Origin: Acidobacteriota bacterium
GTDB lineage: Bacteria > Acidobacteriota > Aminicenantia > Aminicenantales > Saccharicenantaceae
DNA length: 64,000 nt
Direction: 5' to 3'
Assembly (NCBI GenBank): GCA_039683095.1
Contig: JBDKSB010000007.1
Location: forward strand, 25,491-89,490
Below the pieces are notes generated by a model. The model was not told the origin of the DNA, did not search any database, and saw only the letters and a list, made by a program, of their open reading frames with translations. Both the position numbers and the translations under genes were made by a program. This document shows, in pieces, positions 14,991 to 24,858 of this stretch. The number at the start of each line of letters is the position of its first letter. Within the stretch, counting starts at the first letter, position 1.

Positions 14991-16406
14991 CTAGCTCCCC
15001 TTCGACTTGAAGACCGTCCAGGGCCGGGCCGGGCGGCTCTTGAGGTAGCCCTTCAGGTAGTCGTACTGGCGGTGGGCCTTGAGGAACGCCTCGGCGTCGA
15101 AGGGGATATCACAGGAGCTCCCCCACTTCCCCCAGAAGGTCATGGCCAGGGCCATCTTGGCGTCCACGACCTTGCCGTCCAGCGCGCCGCCCGGGTAATA
15201 GGGCTTGACCCAGCTGTCCGCGGCCGGCCCGGCCGGGTCGGGATCGAGCTCCCAATGCCCGCAGATCGTCCGCGCCCCGGGCTGCTCCTTTCCCAGGTAG
15301 ACATCGTAATGGTCGGCCAGCATCAGCTTGGCTCGCTCGGCGTCGACCTTCCCCGTCCACTGGTCGAACAGGTCGAGCCAGCGTACGCGGCGGGCGATGT
15401 CGGCCCGCTTGATGTTGTCGAAATCCGCCTCCGTCTCGTCGCGCAGGAGCGGGATGTTCTCGGTGATGTTCGACCCGGCGTAGAAGCCGTCACGCGTCCG
15501 CTCGATCGAATGGTGCTTGAGGCCGAGCTCGAGCCTGGCGATCTCGTTCGTCCGCGCGTCGCCGAGGAGCCAGGTGTTGGCGTAGCCGCCGTTGTTGCCC
15601 TCGATGAGGACCTTCATGAACTCGTCGAGGCTCGGGGCATACTGCATGGCCTTGCGGATGCGGACGAACTCCGGCAGGCCGTCCGGGTCGAAGCCACGGA
15701 AATAGTCGATGGTCGTCTCCGCGCCGACGATCCCCGACGAGCAGACGAAGAAGTCCGTGCCGCTGTGGATCGCGGCCGGGTAAGCCTGCATCAGCATGCG
15801 GAAGCCCTTTTCGGGGACGAGGTCGATGACGATGTTCGCCCGGTCCGTGACGTAGGAGGTCCAGGTATTGTGGGCCAGGACGAGGCGCCCGTCGGCCGTG
15901 GCCTTGCCTGTGGCGATGAAGGAGCTGCAGCCGCCCCCCTTCTGGGGCGCCGCCGTGCTCTTCTGGGACCAGGGATACCAGTAGCTGAAGATCTCGGAGG
16001 AGGCGTTGAGCAGGACGATATCGCCGTAGGTCACGTCGACCCCGGCCTTTCGCGCCCCGGCCACGATGCCGTCCATCTCTTCGCGGAATTCGGAGTCGAT
16101 CCTGGGCGCGAACAGCTTGAGCGTCGCATCGACGAAGTACGACCAATCCTTGGCCGTGTCCCACCAGGTCACGCGCTTCTCGACCCGCAGGCTCTCCTCG
16201 ATCTCCCTGGCCAGGAGGTAGCCGTGCTGGAAGCCGCGGGCGAAGGGCCGGCCCTCGATGTGGATGCAGACCCAGCCGTTCGCCTCCTCGCGGGAGGCCT
16301 TGGCCAGCCAGGCCCGCTCCTCGGTCGTCAGGTCGGCGGCGCGGGCCAGGCCGGCGCCGGCGCAAACGGCGAGCAAGATGATCGCGATCGTCTTGGGCAT
16401 GCGCAT
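14991..16406 (-). CDS. Exported C45-type peptidase/acyltransferase (phospholipase B-like)
   Basis: 471 residues with a signal peptide (TIAIILLAVCAGAGLARA). The family is N-terminal nucleophile hydrolases of the C45/AAT and phospholipase B-like type: CIHIEGRPFARGFQHGYLLAREI, then YGDIVLLNASSEIF, then GGGCSSFIATGKATADGRLVLAHNTW, where the Cys is the expected nucleophile after self-cleavage. Later landmarks are EGNNGGYANTWLLGD and YAGSNITENI. It likely hydrolyses amide or ester bonds outside the cytoplasm; the substrate is unknown. The ribosome site AAAGGAGG lies upstream of the ATG at 16406. It is divergent from the next gene across 186 bp. Confidence 0.8.
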   Translation of the reverse strand: MRMPKTIAIILLAVCAGAGLARAADLTTEERAWLAKASREEANGWVCIHIEGRPFARGFQHGYLLAREIEESLRVEKRVTWWDTAKDWSYFVDATLKLFAPRIDSEFREEMDGIVAGARKAGVDVTYGDIVLLNASSEIFSYWYPWSQKSTAAPQKGGGCSSFIATGKATADGRLVLAHNTWTSYVTDRANIVIDLVPEKGFRMLMQAYPAAIHSGTDFFVCSSGIVGAETTIDYFRGFDPDGLPEFVRIRKAMQYAPSLDEFMKVLIEGNNGGYANTWLLGDARTNEIARLELGLKHHSIERTRDGFYAGSNITENIPLLRDETEADFDNIKRADIARRVRWLDLFDQWTGKVDAERAKLMLADHYDVYLGKEQPGARTICGHWELDPDPAGPAADSWVKPYYPGGALDGKVVDAKMALAMTFWGKWGSSCDIPFDAEAFLKAHRQYDYLKGYLKSRPARPWTVFKSKGS

Positions 16407-16592
16407 CGGTATCCTCCTTTTGGTGCCTTAGGAAGCCGATGATATGCCCGGCCGCGAGCCGGCGTCAAATCCGCAGCCGCCGGGATACGGTCCGACGTTG
16501 GCCGTCGTCGGACATCCCGATAACGTCAACGGGCGGCCCTGATCCCCTGACGGCCGGGGTGATATGGATGATATAATGGACGAGAGGGCAAA

Positions 16593-17483
16593 ATGAGAAG
16601 ATACGCCGCCTGGTTGCTGCCGGTCCTGATTTTCGTCGCTTTGGGCGCCGCCTGGGGCCAGGACGCCAAGGGCCTTGTCGCCGCGAAGTACGCCGCGCCG
16701 CTGAAAAAGATCTTCGACTACCAGGCCGTGTTCGCCCCGCTCGACCCGGCCCTGGCCAAGGTCTATCCGGTGGCCATCGTCGAGAACAAGACGTTCTATG
16801 TCTTCGAGCCGGTCCCCGGCGAGAAAGCCTACCGCCTGGCGGCGAGCGCCCCGGATGCCTACGGCGTCCCGGCCGGCGTCCGGGCGGCCATGCCCCTGGG
16901 ATTCTGGGAGGACCGCATGGCCTGCGTCGTGACCCCCGACGTCTTCGACCGGCCCGAAGGCTATGTCATCATCTTCCATGAATTCGTCCACTGCGCCCAG
17001 TGGGAGGGCGGCGAGCGGGAGTTCAAACAGGGCCTCTCGATCTATCAAAAGGCGATGAGCAAGAAGGATTATATGTGGGAGCTCCAATACCCGTTCCCCT
17101 ATGCGAAACCGGCGTTCGTCGACACCTATCGCGCGCTCCTCGAGGCCTGGGAGAGCGGCGACACGGCGGCGGCCGCCTCACTGAGGGCGGACCTCGCCAA
17201 GATCCTCACCCCCGAGGAATGGGAGTACATGACTTGGCAGGAGTGGAAAGAGGGGCTGGCCCGGAACCTCGAGAACCGCATGCGCTACGCCGCCGGCCTA
17301 CCTGAAAACGGCGGCGGGGCGAATCCGCCATACGACCGGGTCACCTTCTATGTCGGCGGGGACAAGTTCATCCGCTTCCTCGGGAAGGTCGAGCGGGGGG
17401 CCGCCGGCGACCTCGGGGCGCTCTATCGGAAGATCAAGGCCAAGCCGGACCGCCGACCGTTACCCTCGCAAATCCCCATTTAG
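16593..17483 (+). CDS. Exported zincin-like protein with HExxH motif
   Basis: 296 residues with a signal peptide (WLLPVLIFVALGAAWGQ). The motif IIFHEFVHCAQW has the HExxH zinc-binding and catalytic signature, and a downstream Glu in WKEGLARNLENRMR could supply the third ligand. I do not recognise the peptidase family. The stop overlaps a small inverted repeat (AATCCCC 17471-17477 with GGGGATT 17484-17490) that lacks a U-run. Confidence 0.7.
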   Translation: MRRYAAWLLPVLIFVALGAAWGQDAKGLVAAKYAAPLKKIFDYQAVFAPLDPALAKVYPVAIVENKTFYVFEPVPGEKAYRLAASAPDAYGVPAGVRAAMPLGFWEDRMACVVTPDVFDRPEGYVIIFHEFVHCAQWEGGEREFKQGLSIYQKAMSKKDYMWELQYPFPYAKPAFVDTYRALLEAWESGDTAAAASLRADLAKILTPEEWEYMTWQEWKEGLARNLENRMRYAAGLPENGGGANPPYDRVTFYVGGDKFIRFLGKVERGAAGDLGALYRKIKAKPDRRPLPSQIPI

Positions 17484-17767
17484 GGGGATTCCCCGGGCCC
17501 CGGCCCGTGCGAGAATGACGGCGTCATGCGTCCTGGAGCTGAAGCCCCCGGCGGCGGAAAAAGCCGGCCACAACATTTAGGGCAGCCCGCAGCCGGGAGC
17601 CCATTTTGTGGCGCCGGCAAGTCAATCCGGAACATATTGATAACAAACGACTTGACAGACACGCCAAGATTTGAAATAGTCAAGGTCATGAAAAAGATCA
17701 GCGGGGCTTCGTGAAAGGGATGGGCAGATAGCTGACGATCATCATCGCGGTCTTTTTCTGTTCCCTC

Positions 17768-17995
17768 GTGATCTCCGTGTATTTCCTGTGCTTGCTGGCC
17801 GACGGCCGCAAGCTCGAGGAACGGCTCCTCCGCGCCAGGGTCCCGTCCGGCGCCGATGAGGGCGAGCGCGAACTCCCGCTCATCGCCGCCGAGTACGCCG
17901 CGTGGACCGCGCATCCGCTCAGCGGAAGCAAAACCCCGGCCTCCCTTGGGCTGACCGATGCCCGGGGATCCGGCACGGACGGGGCCTTCAGCTGA
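17768..17995 (+). CDS. Possible small membrane protein or gene remnant
   Basis: An open frame starting at GTG 17768 (the frame itself opens at 17732) encodes a hydrophobic stretch (IIIAVFFCSLVISVYFLCLL, partly before the GTG) and then a charged tail (DGRKLEERLLRARVPSG). No good ribosome site is present. The remainder of 17484-18168 shows no other credible gene. It may be a decayed gene. Confidence 0.25.
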   Translation: MISVYFLCLLADGRKLEERLLRARVPSGADEGERELPLIAAEYAAWTAHPLSGSKTPASLGLTDARGSGTDGAFS

Positions 17996-18168
17996 TCTTG
18001 CCGGCGGGACGGGGATCGCCCCGGCGCGTCCCGGCCGCGGTCGCTGTTTCCCCAAGTCCCGCCCCTCGCCCGACAAATATCGAGATGAGAACCGCGCCGC
18101 TTCGTGCCCGCCGCCTTGATTTCGCCAGGGCCGAATGGTATTTTGGAAGCCAAGTCCCCGCGAGAACC

Positions 18169-19104
18169 ATGAAAAGCAGAGCTTTGGTGGTGTTCATCCT
18201 TGCCTTGCTGGCCGTCGGCCGGCCGGCCGGGCAGGCGTCCGCCCAGGTCAAGGACCAGGCGGCCCACGAGTACGTCGTCCGGGCCATCACCCTGGCCGTC
18301 ACGGTCCAGGATTCCAAGGGCCGTTACGTCAACAACCTGGCCGAAAAAGACTTCACGATCTTCGAGAACAACAAGAAGAAGCCGATCACCTACTTCATGC
18401 ACGACTTCGCGGCCCCCCTCAGCCTGACCGTCCTCCTCGACGTCAGCGGCAGCATGGCCCTGGAGAACAAGCTGGCCGACTGCAAGGTCGTGCTCCGCGA
18501 CCTGGCCGCCCGGCTCCTCCGGCCCCGCGACGAGATCGGCCTCCTCCTCTTCGCCGACGGCGAGGTCGAGGTGGCGGCCAAGCACGCGACGGACAAGACG
18601 CAGTTCCTGGCCGAGCTCGACAAGGCCGCGGCCTACGGCCAGACCGCGCTCAACGACGCCGTGGCCGTTTCGCCTGAGTACGCGACCCGGGCCGCGAACG
18701 AAAAGAGGGCCCTCCTGCTGATCACCGACGGCATCGAGAACGACAGTCAATCGACGCCCGAGCAGGCCCTGGAGATCGCCCGCCGGGTCGACGTCCCCAT
18801 CTACGTCATCGGCTACAAGATCCCCCGGAACGAGCAGCTCGCCGCCCACAAGCGGGCGGCCGGACTGACCTCGGCCGGCATCGTGGCCACCTTGGAGAAG
18901 TTCTCCCAGGCCACGGGCGGCAAAGCCTGGTTCCTGAACGAGCCGACCGACCTCGCCGACGTGGTCCAGGAGATCCGGAACGAGCAGGCCCACCAGTACA
19001 TGATCGGCTACACCTCCTACCAGGACACGGCCGACCTGTACCGCTGGATCCGGGTGCAGGCCTCCAATTACAAATACAAGATCCGCACCCGCCAGGGCTA
19101 TTGA
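18169..19104 (+). CDS. Exported VWFA-domain protein (acidobacterial type)
   Basis: 311 residues from the ATG at 18169, which starts a signal peptide (ALVVFILALLAVGRPAGQASA). A short N-terminal beta domain (ITLAVTVQDSKGRYVNNLAEKDFTIFENNKKK) precedes a von Willebrand A domain with MIDAS motif LLDVSGSM, and a later ALLLITDGIENDS. This matches the VWFA-related family expanded in Acidobacteria (TIGR03436 type). Such proteins bind metal-dependent ligands at the cell surface; the ligand is unknown. Confidence 0.85.
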   Translation: MKSRALVVFILALLAVGRPAGQASAQVKDQAAHEYVVRAITLAVTVQDSKGRYVNNLAEKDFTIFENNKKKPITYFMHDFAAPLSLTVLLDVSGSMALENKLADCKVVLRDLAARLLRPRDEIGLLLFADGEVEVAAKHATDKTQFLAELDKAAAYGQTALNDAVAVSPEYATRAANEKRALLLITDGIENDSQSTPEQALEIARRVDVPIYVIGYKIPRNEQLAAHKRAAGLTSAGIVATLEKFSQATGGKAWFLNEPTDLADVVQEIRNEQAHQYMIGYTSYQDTADLYRWIRVQASNYKYKIRTRQGY

Positions 19105-19273
19105 CGCCCCCCTCCGGAAAATCGGGGGAACCGCGGGTTTCACCGTTAAGGGGCATTTTGCTCCTGGAGCCCTTTATTTTTTCCATGAAAGGGCTTAATA
19201 TTGTCGCATGCGGGGTGTGGGAGCGCCGGCGGCGTCCTGCCGCCCGCCAAAACTCATTTTGCAGGAGGTTCTC

Positions 19274-19909
19274 ATGAAGGACAGGAGACTTATCTTTCTC
19301 GCCGGTTTCGTGCTCCTGGCGGCCCTCATCACCGGGCCGGCCTGCGCGACGAAGAAGTTCGTCAAGACCGAGAACGCCACTCTGGACCAGAAGATCGCCC
19401 AGGTCTCGACCGAGGTCGAAGCGAGCCAGAAGCGCCTCTCGGACCATGACGAGAAGCTGGCCACGATCGGCTCGCTCATCAGCCAGCACGACAACCAGTT
19501 CAAGACCGTCGAGGGCGAGATCGGCGAGGTCAAGACGCTCATCAAGGGCAACCTCGTCATGACGGCCACGCTAAAGAACTCCGACGCCAAGTTCGCGTTC
19601 GACAGCGCGGCGCTCAACGACGCGGCCAAGGGCGTCCTCGATGCCTTCGTCCAGAAGCTCGTCACCGAGAACAAGGGCGTCTACATCGAGATCCAGGGGC
19701 ACACCGACAACACGGGCTCCGACGAGATCAACCAGGCGCTCGGCCAGAAGCGGGCCGAAGCGGTGCTGATGTACCTGTACAAGCAGTACAAGATCCCGAT
19801 GCACCGCATGTCCGCCGTCAGCCTGGGCAGCTCCATGCCCATCGCCGACAACGGCACGCGGGAAGGCCGGAGCCAGAACCGGCGTGTCGAGATCCTCGTT
19901 TACGAATAA
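19274..19909 (+). CDS. OmpA-family envelope lipoprotein
   Basis: 211 residues from the ATG at 19274, which follows CAGGAGG; an upstream in-frame ATG gives no signal peptide at its start. The signal ends in LITGPAC, a plausible lipobox. Residues about 25-95 are a coiled coil with heptads (LDQKIAQVSTEVEASQKRL). The C-terminal OmpA domain shows FAFDSAALNDAAKGVLDAF, IEIQGHTDNTGSDEINQ.L, RAEAVLMYL and GTREGRSQNRRVEI, the peptidoglycan-binding motif. It probably tethers the outer membrane to peptidoglycan, like Pal. Confidence 0.9.
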   Translation: MKDRRLIFLAGFVLLAALITGPACATKKFVKTENATLDQKIAQVSTEVEASQKRLSDHDEKLATIGSLISQHDNQFKTVEGEIGEVKTLIKGNLVMTATLKNSDAKFAFDSAALNDAAKGVLDAFVQKLVTENKGVYIEIQGHTDNTGSDEINQALGQKRAEAVLMYLYKQYKIPMHRMSAVSLGSSMPIADNGTREGRSQNRRVEILVYE

Positions 19910-19970
19910 GAGCCCGAAGCGCTGACATCACGGTCCCGGGGCGGGGCCGGCTCCGGCCCTGCCCCGGCGA

Positions 19971-21971
19971 TCATCTCGCCGTGACCCTGGCGGCGATCCC
20001 CTCCCGATCGGAGGCCCCGACCGCAACCACCTCGTAGGTGTAGGCCTGCGCGCGGTCGATCCTGCGGTGGAGGTAGCGGTAGACGGTGTTGCCCGCGGCC
20101 TTGGTCACCTCGGCGACGAGGGACCGCCCCCCTTCCGTGATCCGGTAGATCCGGTATTTCGTCACGCCCGAATTCCTGGAGTTGTCCGCCCAGGTCAGCA
20201 CGTTGACGTATTCCCGCAGCAGAAGGCTGCGGTTGATCATCCGCGAGGCCTTGAGGTTGACCGGGGGGAAGATGTTGGCCAGGATCACGTTGACGCTCGC
20301 GCTCCCGGTCAGGCCGAGCCCGTCGTAGGCCACGGCCCGGACCGTCAGCGCCCCGTTCGAGAACTGGGTCGTATCGAGGGAGAAAGAGTACGGCGCCGAG
20401 GTCAGCGTCTGGACCAGAGTGGAGTCGCCGTAGAGCTCGACCCGCTCGATGCCGTGGTCGTCGTCCGCCGTCACCTCGACTCCGACCGTCCCGTAAACGG
20501 TCGCCCCCGCCGCCAGGTTGGTGATGGACGCCGTCGGCGGGGCGTCGCTGCCGCTGATGATCGCGCTCATCGGCGTCGTCGTCCCCGTGATGCCCGAGAC
20601 GACCATCGACGTCGCGGCGCCGTCGTAGCGCGACGAGTTCGGCGCGGTCAGCGGGCCGAAGGTCATGCCGGCCTTGTAATAATCCCCGGCGTCAGCGGAA
20701 GACGCCCAGGTCTCGATCTCCTCGAGGCCGTCGGCCTCCATCAGGCGGACGAGCTTGTGCGCCGCGTAGGAATTGTCGTAGAGGAAGTCGGTGTTATAGG
20801 AGTTCAGGCGGGAATCGATGTGCCAGATGACGAGGCCGTCCGAGCCGGTGAAGAGGTTCGTGTCGTTGCCGGCGCGGTCCCGGTTCTGGACCATGAAGTA
20901 TTCGCCGTAGATGCCGCCCGTGGCCCCGGGCATGAACAGGGCGGCGTCGGGATAGAGCCCCGAGGCCCGCAGTGTGACCGTCTGCGACCCGGACGAGACG
21001 ACGGTCGGCGTGAGCCAGTCGAACATGAACTTGGTGAAGCAGTTGTGGTCGCCCGTGCCGTCCATGATGTCCAGGCCGCCGACGCCGCCGCGCGGGCCGA
21101 CGGCGTCGTCATAGTCGTAGAGGTCCGGGGCGCCCAGGGCGTGGCCCGTCTCGTGGACGATCGTGGACGGGCTGAACGAGCCGCTCGGATAGTCGTACAG
21201 CTCCCACTGCCAGGAGTAGTTCGTCAGCCGCTTGCCGTCGAGGCGGTAGGCCGAGTCGCCGAACCAGGTGTAGTAGCCCCACCAGAACTCGGCCCAATCC
21301 TCGTGCGGGCCGGCCCAGAAGACGCAGAAATAATCGATGGTGCCGTCGCCGTCGTTATCGTACTGCGAGAAGTCGTGGCCCTGGGCCTCGTAGTAGTTCA
21401 GGGCTTCCTCGATCAAGTTCTGCCGCCCGGCATCGGTCTCGGCGACGGTGCTCCGGGCGTAGGTGGTCTGGTACCAGCCGAGGACGTCGCCCGTGATGGT
21501 CAGCTGGTCGTACGAGGAGCGCTGGTAGAAGTTCTTCAGGCTGTCGAAGGGCGCGCTCCCGGAGCCTGACCCGAACAGCCGCGACTCGAAGGTGGCGACG
21601 GGGGTCGTCCCCGCATAATCAGAAAAGGAGATGAGCAGGGCCAGGATCTTGACCGTCCCCGTCGTCGGCATGCCCCGCCAGGCCGGGGGCGGGGCGAGAA
21701 CGGAGCCAGCGGCGGGAACGGCCGCGGCGGCGCCCCGGCCGCCCGCCAGCCGGGCCAGCTTGGCGTTCAGCCGCTCCCGGACCTGCTGGGGTATCTTGTT
21801 GTTGCCGAGGGCCTTGGCCCGGGCGATCCGCGCCGGCAGCGTGCCGTCCAGCTTGTAGCGCGCGATCTGCTCCTTGGTCGGCGGCTCGAGCGCCAGGACC
21901 GGCAGGATACCCGATATGAACAACGCGGCGGCCAGCGCGGCGATGGCGCGCGGCTTGAATGATCTGGTCAT
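19971..21971 (-). CDS. Secreted M6-family metalloprotease
   Basis: 666 residues from the ATG at 21971, preceded by GGGAAGGGAG; the longer frame lacks a signal at its start. Signal peptide (AIAALAAALFISGILPVLA), prodomain, then an immune-inhibitor-A-like M6 catalytic domain: VKILALLISFSDY, YDNDGDGTIDYFCVFWAG, and zinc motif IVHETGHALGAPDLYDYD followed by GGLDIMDGTGDHN. After about residue 480 come an Ig-like domain (ITNLAAGATVYGTVGVEVTA) and a fibronectin III-like domain (NVLTWADNSRNSGVTKYRIYR). It likely degrades extracellular protein. Confidence 0.9.
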   Translation of the reverse strand: MTRSFKPRAIAALAAALFISGILPVLALEPPTKEQIARYKLDGTLPARIARAKALGNNKIPQQVRERLNAKLARLAGGRGAAAAVPAAGSVLAPPPAWRGMPTTGTVKILALLISFSDYAGTTPVATFESRLFGSGSGSAPFDSLKNFYQRSSYDQLTITGDVLGWYQTTYARSTVAETDAGRQNLIEEALNYYEAQGHDFSQYDNDGDGTIDYFCVFWAGPHEDWAEFWWGYYTWFGDSAYRLDGKRLTNYSWQWELYDYPSGSFSPSTIVHETGHALGAPDLYDYDDAVGPRGGVGGLDIMDGTGDHNCFTKFMFDWLTPTVVSSGSQTVTLRASGLYPDAALFMPGATGGIYGEYFMVQNRDRAGNDTNLFTGSDGLVIWHIDSRLNSYNTDFLYDNSYAAHKLVRLMEADGLEEIETWASSADAGDYYKAGMTFGPLTAPNSSRYDGAATSMVVSGITGTTTPMSAIISGSDAPPTASITNLAAGATVYGTVGVEVTADDDHGIERVELYGDSTLVQTLTSAPYSFSLDTTQFSNGALTVRAVAYDGLGLTGSASVNVILANIFPPVNLKASRMINRSLLLREYVNVLTWADNSRNSGVTKYRIYRITEGGRSLVAEVTKAAGNTVYRYLHRRIDRAQAYTYEVVAVGASDREGIAARVTAR

Positions 21972-22059
21972 CGGCTTGCTCCCTTCCCGCTCACTATAGG
22001 CCCACCCTCCCGGCCGAGTCAAACCCCGGGACGGGCGCGTCGCCAAAGCCGGCCCGATC

Positions 22060-23052
22060 TCAGCGGACGCCGAAGTTGACGCCCGTCCGCTCCTCGCTGC
22101 GGTCCGTGGCCGGGGCCGGCTCGGGCGACAGGGCGGAGATCTCGGCCCTCAGCTCCGGGGTCATCGGGATGTCGGCGGCGGCCAGCAGGGGCGCCAGCTG
22201 GGCCGTATCACGGGCGCCGACGAGCGGGGCCGTGACCGCGGGATGGGAAGCCGCCCAGGCCACCGCCAGGGAAGCCGGGTGGAAGCCGCGCTCCCGGGCG
22301 AAGGCCGCGAAGCGATCGGCCACCTCGTAGTTCAGGGCCTCGCCGTAGCGGGTGGCGTAGATCTTGTTGGAGACAAGCCGCCCCGTCTCGGGTCTGCGGC
22401 CGGCGCCGTACTTGCCGCTGAGCAGGCCGCCGCCGAGCGGGCTGTAGGGAAAGACGCCGAGCCCCTCGGACAGGGCCAGGGGCAGGATCTCGGACTCGGC
22501 CTGGCGCTTGACCAGGTTGTACATCGGCTGGATGCAGGCGAACGGCGCCAAGCCCTCCCTGGCCGAGATGCCCAGGGCCTTGGCGACCTGCCAGGCGGCG
22601 AAGTTGCTGGCCCCGAGATAGACCGCCTTCCCGGCCCGGACGAGGTCGTCGAGGGCCCGCAGCGTCTCCTCGAGCGGCGTCCGGTCGTCGAAGCGGTGGA
22701 CATAGTAGATGTCGATGCGGTCCGTCTGGAGCCGGCGCAGGCTGGCCTCGACGGCGTACTGGATATGGCGGCGCGAGGCGCCCATGGCGTTGACGTCCTT
22801 CGAGGTCGCGAAGTAGGCCTTGCTGGTGATGAGCACCTCTTCGCGGCAGTCCTTGACCAGCCGGCCCAGGATCTCCTCGGCCCGGCCCGCGCCGTACATA
22901 TCGGCGCAGTCGAAATGGTTGACCCCGGCGGCCCGGCAGGCCTCGAACAGGGCCTTTGCCCCGGCCTCGTCGGCGTCGCCGCCGAAGGACATCGTCCCGT
23001 AGGCGATCGTCGAGACCTTGACCCCCGTCTTGCCCAGGAATTTGTAGTTCAT
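22060..23052 (-). CDS. Aldo/keto reductase
   Basis: 330 residues, a full-length AKR. The NAD(P)H-dependent tetrad is visible: Asp in HFDCADMYG, Tyr in DMYG, Lys in LITSKAYF and His in YYVHRFDDRTPLEETL. Other family motifs are KFLGKTGVKVSTIAYGTMSFGG and YSPLGGGLLSGKYG. It is cytoplasmic with an unknown carbonyl or sugar substrate. Its ATG overlaps the stop of the upstream GH3 gene, so the two are translationally coupled. Confidence 0.9.
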   Translation of the reverse strand: MNYKFLGKTGVKVSTIAYGTMSFGGDADEAGAKALFEACRAAGVNHFDCADMYGAGRAEEILGRLVKDCREEVLITSKAYFATSKDVNAMGASRRHIQYAVEASLRRLQTDRIDIYYVHRFDDRTPLEETLRALDDLVRAGKAVYLGASNFAAWQVAKALGISAREGLAPFACIQPMYNLVKRQAESEILPLALSEGLGVFPYSPLGGGLLSGKYGAGRRPETGRLVSNKIYATRYGEALNYEVADRFAAFARERGFHPASLAVAWAASHPAVTAPLVGARDTAQLAPLLAAADIPMTPELRAEISALSPEPAPATDRSEERTGVNFGVR

Positions 23053-24821
23053 GGCGTCCTCCTCTTCAATGCGAGACCGTGGCCGACCGGATAGAGGCCG
23101 GGGATCGAGACGGGCAGCTTGCCGTTGATGTCCATCTCGGCGCAGACGGCCCGGGCGCCGGCGGCCTGGGTCTCCGCGGTGTCCTTGTACAGGCAGAGAT
23201 AGGCGTCGACATCCGGGAAATGCCGCAGCAGATAAGGGCTGCCGAAGGACAGGACGACGACCTTCGGCCCGTCCGGCAGGGCGGCCAGGCGGCCGATGAG
23301 GTCGATGTGCCGCGGCTCGAGGCCGACCGTCCCCTTCGTATCGGCCAGCCGCGAGAACAGGGCCACGACCACGATATCCGCCCGGGCGGCCGCGGCGCAG
23401 GCCTCGTCCAGCCGGTCCTGGCCGGTGTCCGCGTCGGCGTAGAAAGCGGCCGCCTGCGGGAAGCGCGAGCTCATCGCGCCGACGAAAGACTGGCCGGCGA
23501 AGTAGTCGCCGAAGTCGCTGCTGAGAGACAGGACGGCCAGCTGGCCGAGCCCGGCGGCGAGGGGCAGCACATCGCCTTCGTTCTTGACCAGTGTCACCGA
23601 GCTCTCCAGCACCTTCTCCGCCAGGTCGAGGGACGCCTGCGGGGCGACGCGGCGCCGCAGCGCGTCGACGTCGACGAAGCGGTTCCGGTTCAGGCCGACC
23701 GCGGCCTTGGCTTCGAGGATGCGGCGCACGGATTCGTCGATCCGGGCGAGCGGGATCCGGCCATCGCGGACGGCCGCCGCGAGATAGGCGATGACCCTGG
23801 CCGGCTCGGGCGGCAGGAGGAGCTGGTCGGCGCCGGCCAGGACGGCCCGCAGGGCCGCTTCCTCGGTCGAGAAGCCGGCCGCCACGCCGCGCATCTCGAG
23901 CGCGTCGGTGACGATGAGCCCCTTGAAGCCCATCTTCCCCCTCAGGACTCCGGTCAGGATGGGGGCCGAGAGCGTCGCCGGCAGGCCGGGCGTCGGGTCG
24001 AGGGCCGGCACGGCCAGGTGGGCGGTCATGACCGACCTGACGCCGGCGGCGATGGCCGACTGGAACGGGAAGAGCTCGACCTTCTCCAGCCGGTCCAGGC
24101 CGGCGGTGATGGTCGGCATCATGCTGTGGGAGTCCTGGGACGTGTCGCCGTGGCCCGGGAAATGCTTGGCCGTGGCGATCATGCCGTTGTCCTGGACGCC
24201 GCGGATGAAGGCGTCGGCCAGCCGGGCGACCAGGGCCGGGTCGGCGCCGATCGAGCGGGTGTTGATGATCGGGTTGTCGGGATTGATGTTGACGTCGACG
24301 ACCGGGGCGTAGGCCACGTGGACGCCCATGGCCCGGCCCTCCAGGGCGGTCGTCCGGCCCATGGCGTAGGCGAGCTCCTCGGAGCCGGTCGCGCCGAGGG
24401 CCATGAACGGCGGGAAGAGGGTGGCGGCCGTGACCCGGTTGGCCGCCCCGCGCTCGAAATCGGAGGCCACGAGCAGGGGGACCTTGGCCAGCTTCTGGAA
24501 GGAGTTGACGAGCTCGGCCGTCTCGTAGACCCGGGCCGGGGCGAAGAGGACCAGCCCGCCGATCCCCGACTTCGCGACGAGCGATTCGAGCTCCCTGATA
24601 TAGGCGCTGTCGGCGTTGCGGAACTCGCCGGCGAACCGGCAGGCGATCATCTGGCCGACCTTCTCCTCGACGGTCAACTTCTTGAGGGTCCGGGCGACCC
24701 AGCCGCCGTCGGGGGCGGCCAGGCGCGGAACGGCGGCCGGAGCCGGCACGCGGGCGCAGCCGGCCGCGCCGAGGACGATCAGGAGCGCCGCGGCGAGGGG
24801 CGCGGCTTGCCGTCTCTTCAT
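23049..24821 (-). CDS. GH3-family beta-N-acetylhexosaminidase lipoprotein (NagZ-like)
   Basis: 590 residues. The lipobox (VLGAAGC) predicts a lipoprotein. The GH3 catalytic domain has LTVEEKVGQMIACRF, AYAPVVDVNINPDNPIINTRS, and KHFPGHGDTSQDSH (the His/Asp loop typical of NagZ-type enzymes), with nucleophile Asp in GLIVTDALEMRGV. The C-terminal GH3-C domain follows (SSVTLVKNEGDVLPL). It probably trims N-acetylglucosaminyl residues, for instance from peptidoglycan or glycans, in the periplasm or outside. Co-expressed with the downstream aldo/keto reductase. Confidence 0.88.
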   Translation of the reverse strand: MKRRQAAPLAAALLIVLGAAGCARVPAPAAVPRLAAPDGGWVARTLKKLTVEEKVGQMIACRFAGEFRNADSAYIRELESLVAKSGIGGLVLFAPARVYETAELVNSFQKLAKVPLLVASDFERGAANRVTAATLFPPFMALGATGSEELAYAMGRTTALEGRAMGVHVAYAPVVDVNINPDNPIINTRSIGADPALVARLADAFIRGVQDNGMIATAKHFPGHGDTSQDSHSMMPTITAGLDRLEKVELFPFQSAIAAGVRSVMTAHLAVPALDPTPGLPATLSAPILTGVLRGKMGFKGLIVTDALEMRGVAAGFSTEEAALRAVLAGADQLLLPPEPARVIAYLAAAVRDGRIPLARIDESVRRILEAKAAVGLNRNRFVDVDALRRRVAPQASLDLAEKVLESSVTLVKNEGDVLPLAAGLGQLAVLSLSSDFGDYFAGQSFVGAMSSRFPQAAAFYADADTGQDRLDEACAAAARADIVVVALFSRLADTKGTVGLEPRHIDLIGRLAALPDGPKVVVLSFGSPYLLRHFPDVDAYLCLYKDTAETQAAGARAVCAEMDINGKLPVSIPGLYPVGHGLALKRRTP

Positions 24822-24858
24822 GTTTCCCTTCCCTTCAGGCCGGAACGCGGAGCGGGGG

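Noticed and set aside
15072..16442. Long plus-strand open frame of 456 codons opposite the C45 gene
   Set aside because: It is the antisense of a gene with a clear signal peptide and motifs. Similar long antisense frames (for example 20067-21569, 23079-24866, 49772-52843 and 52920-55346) are shadows caused by high GC.
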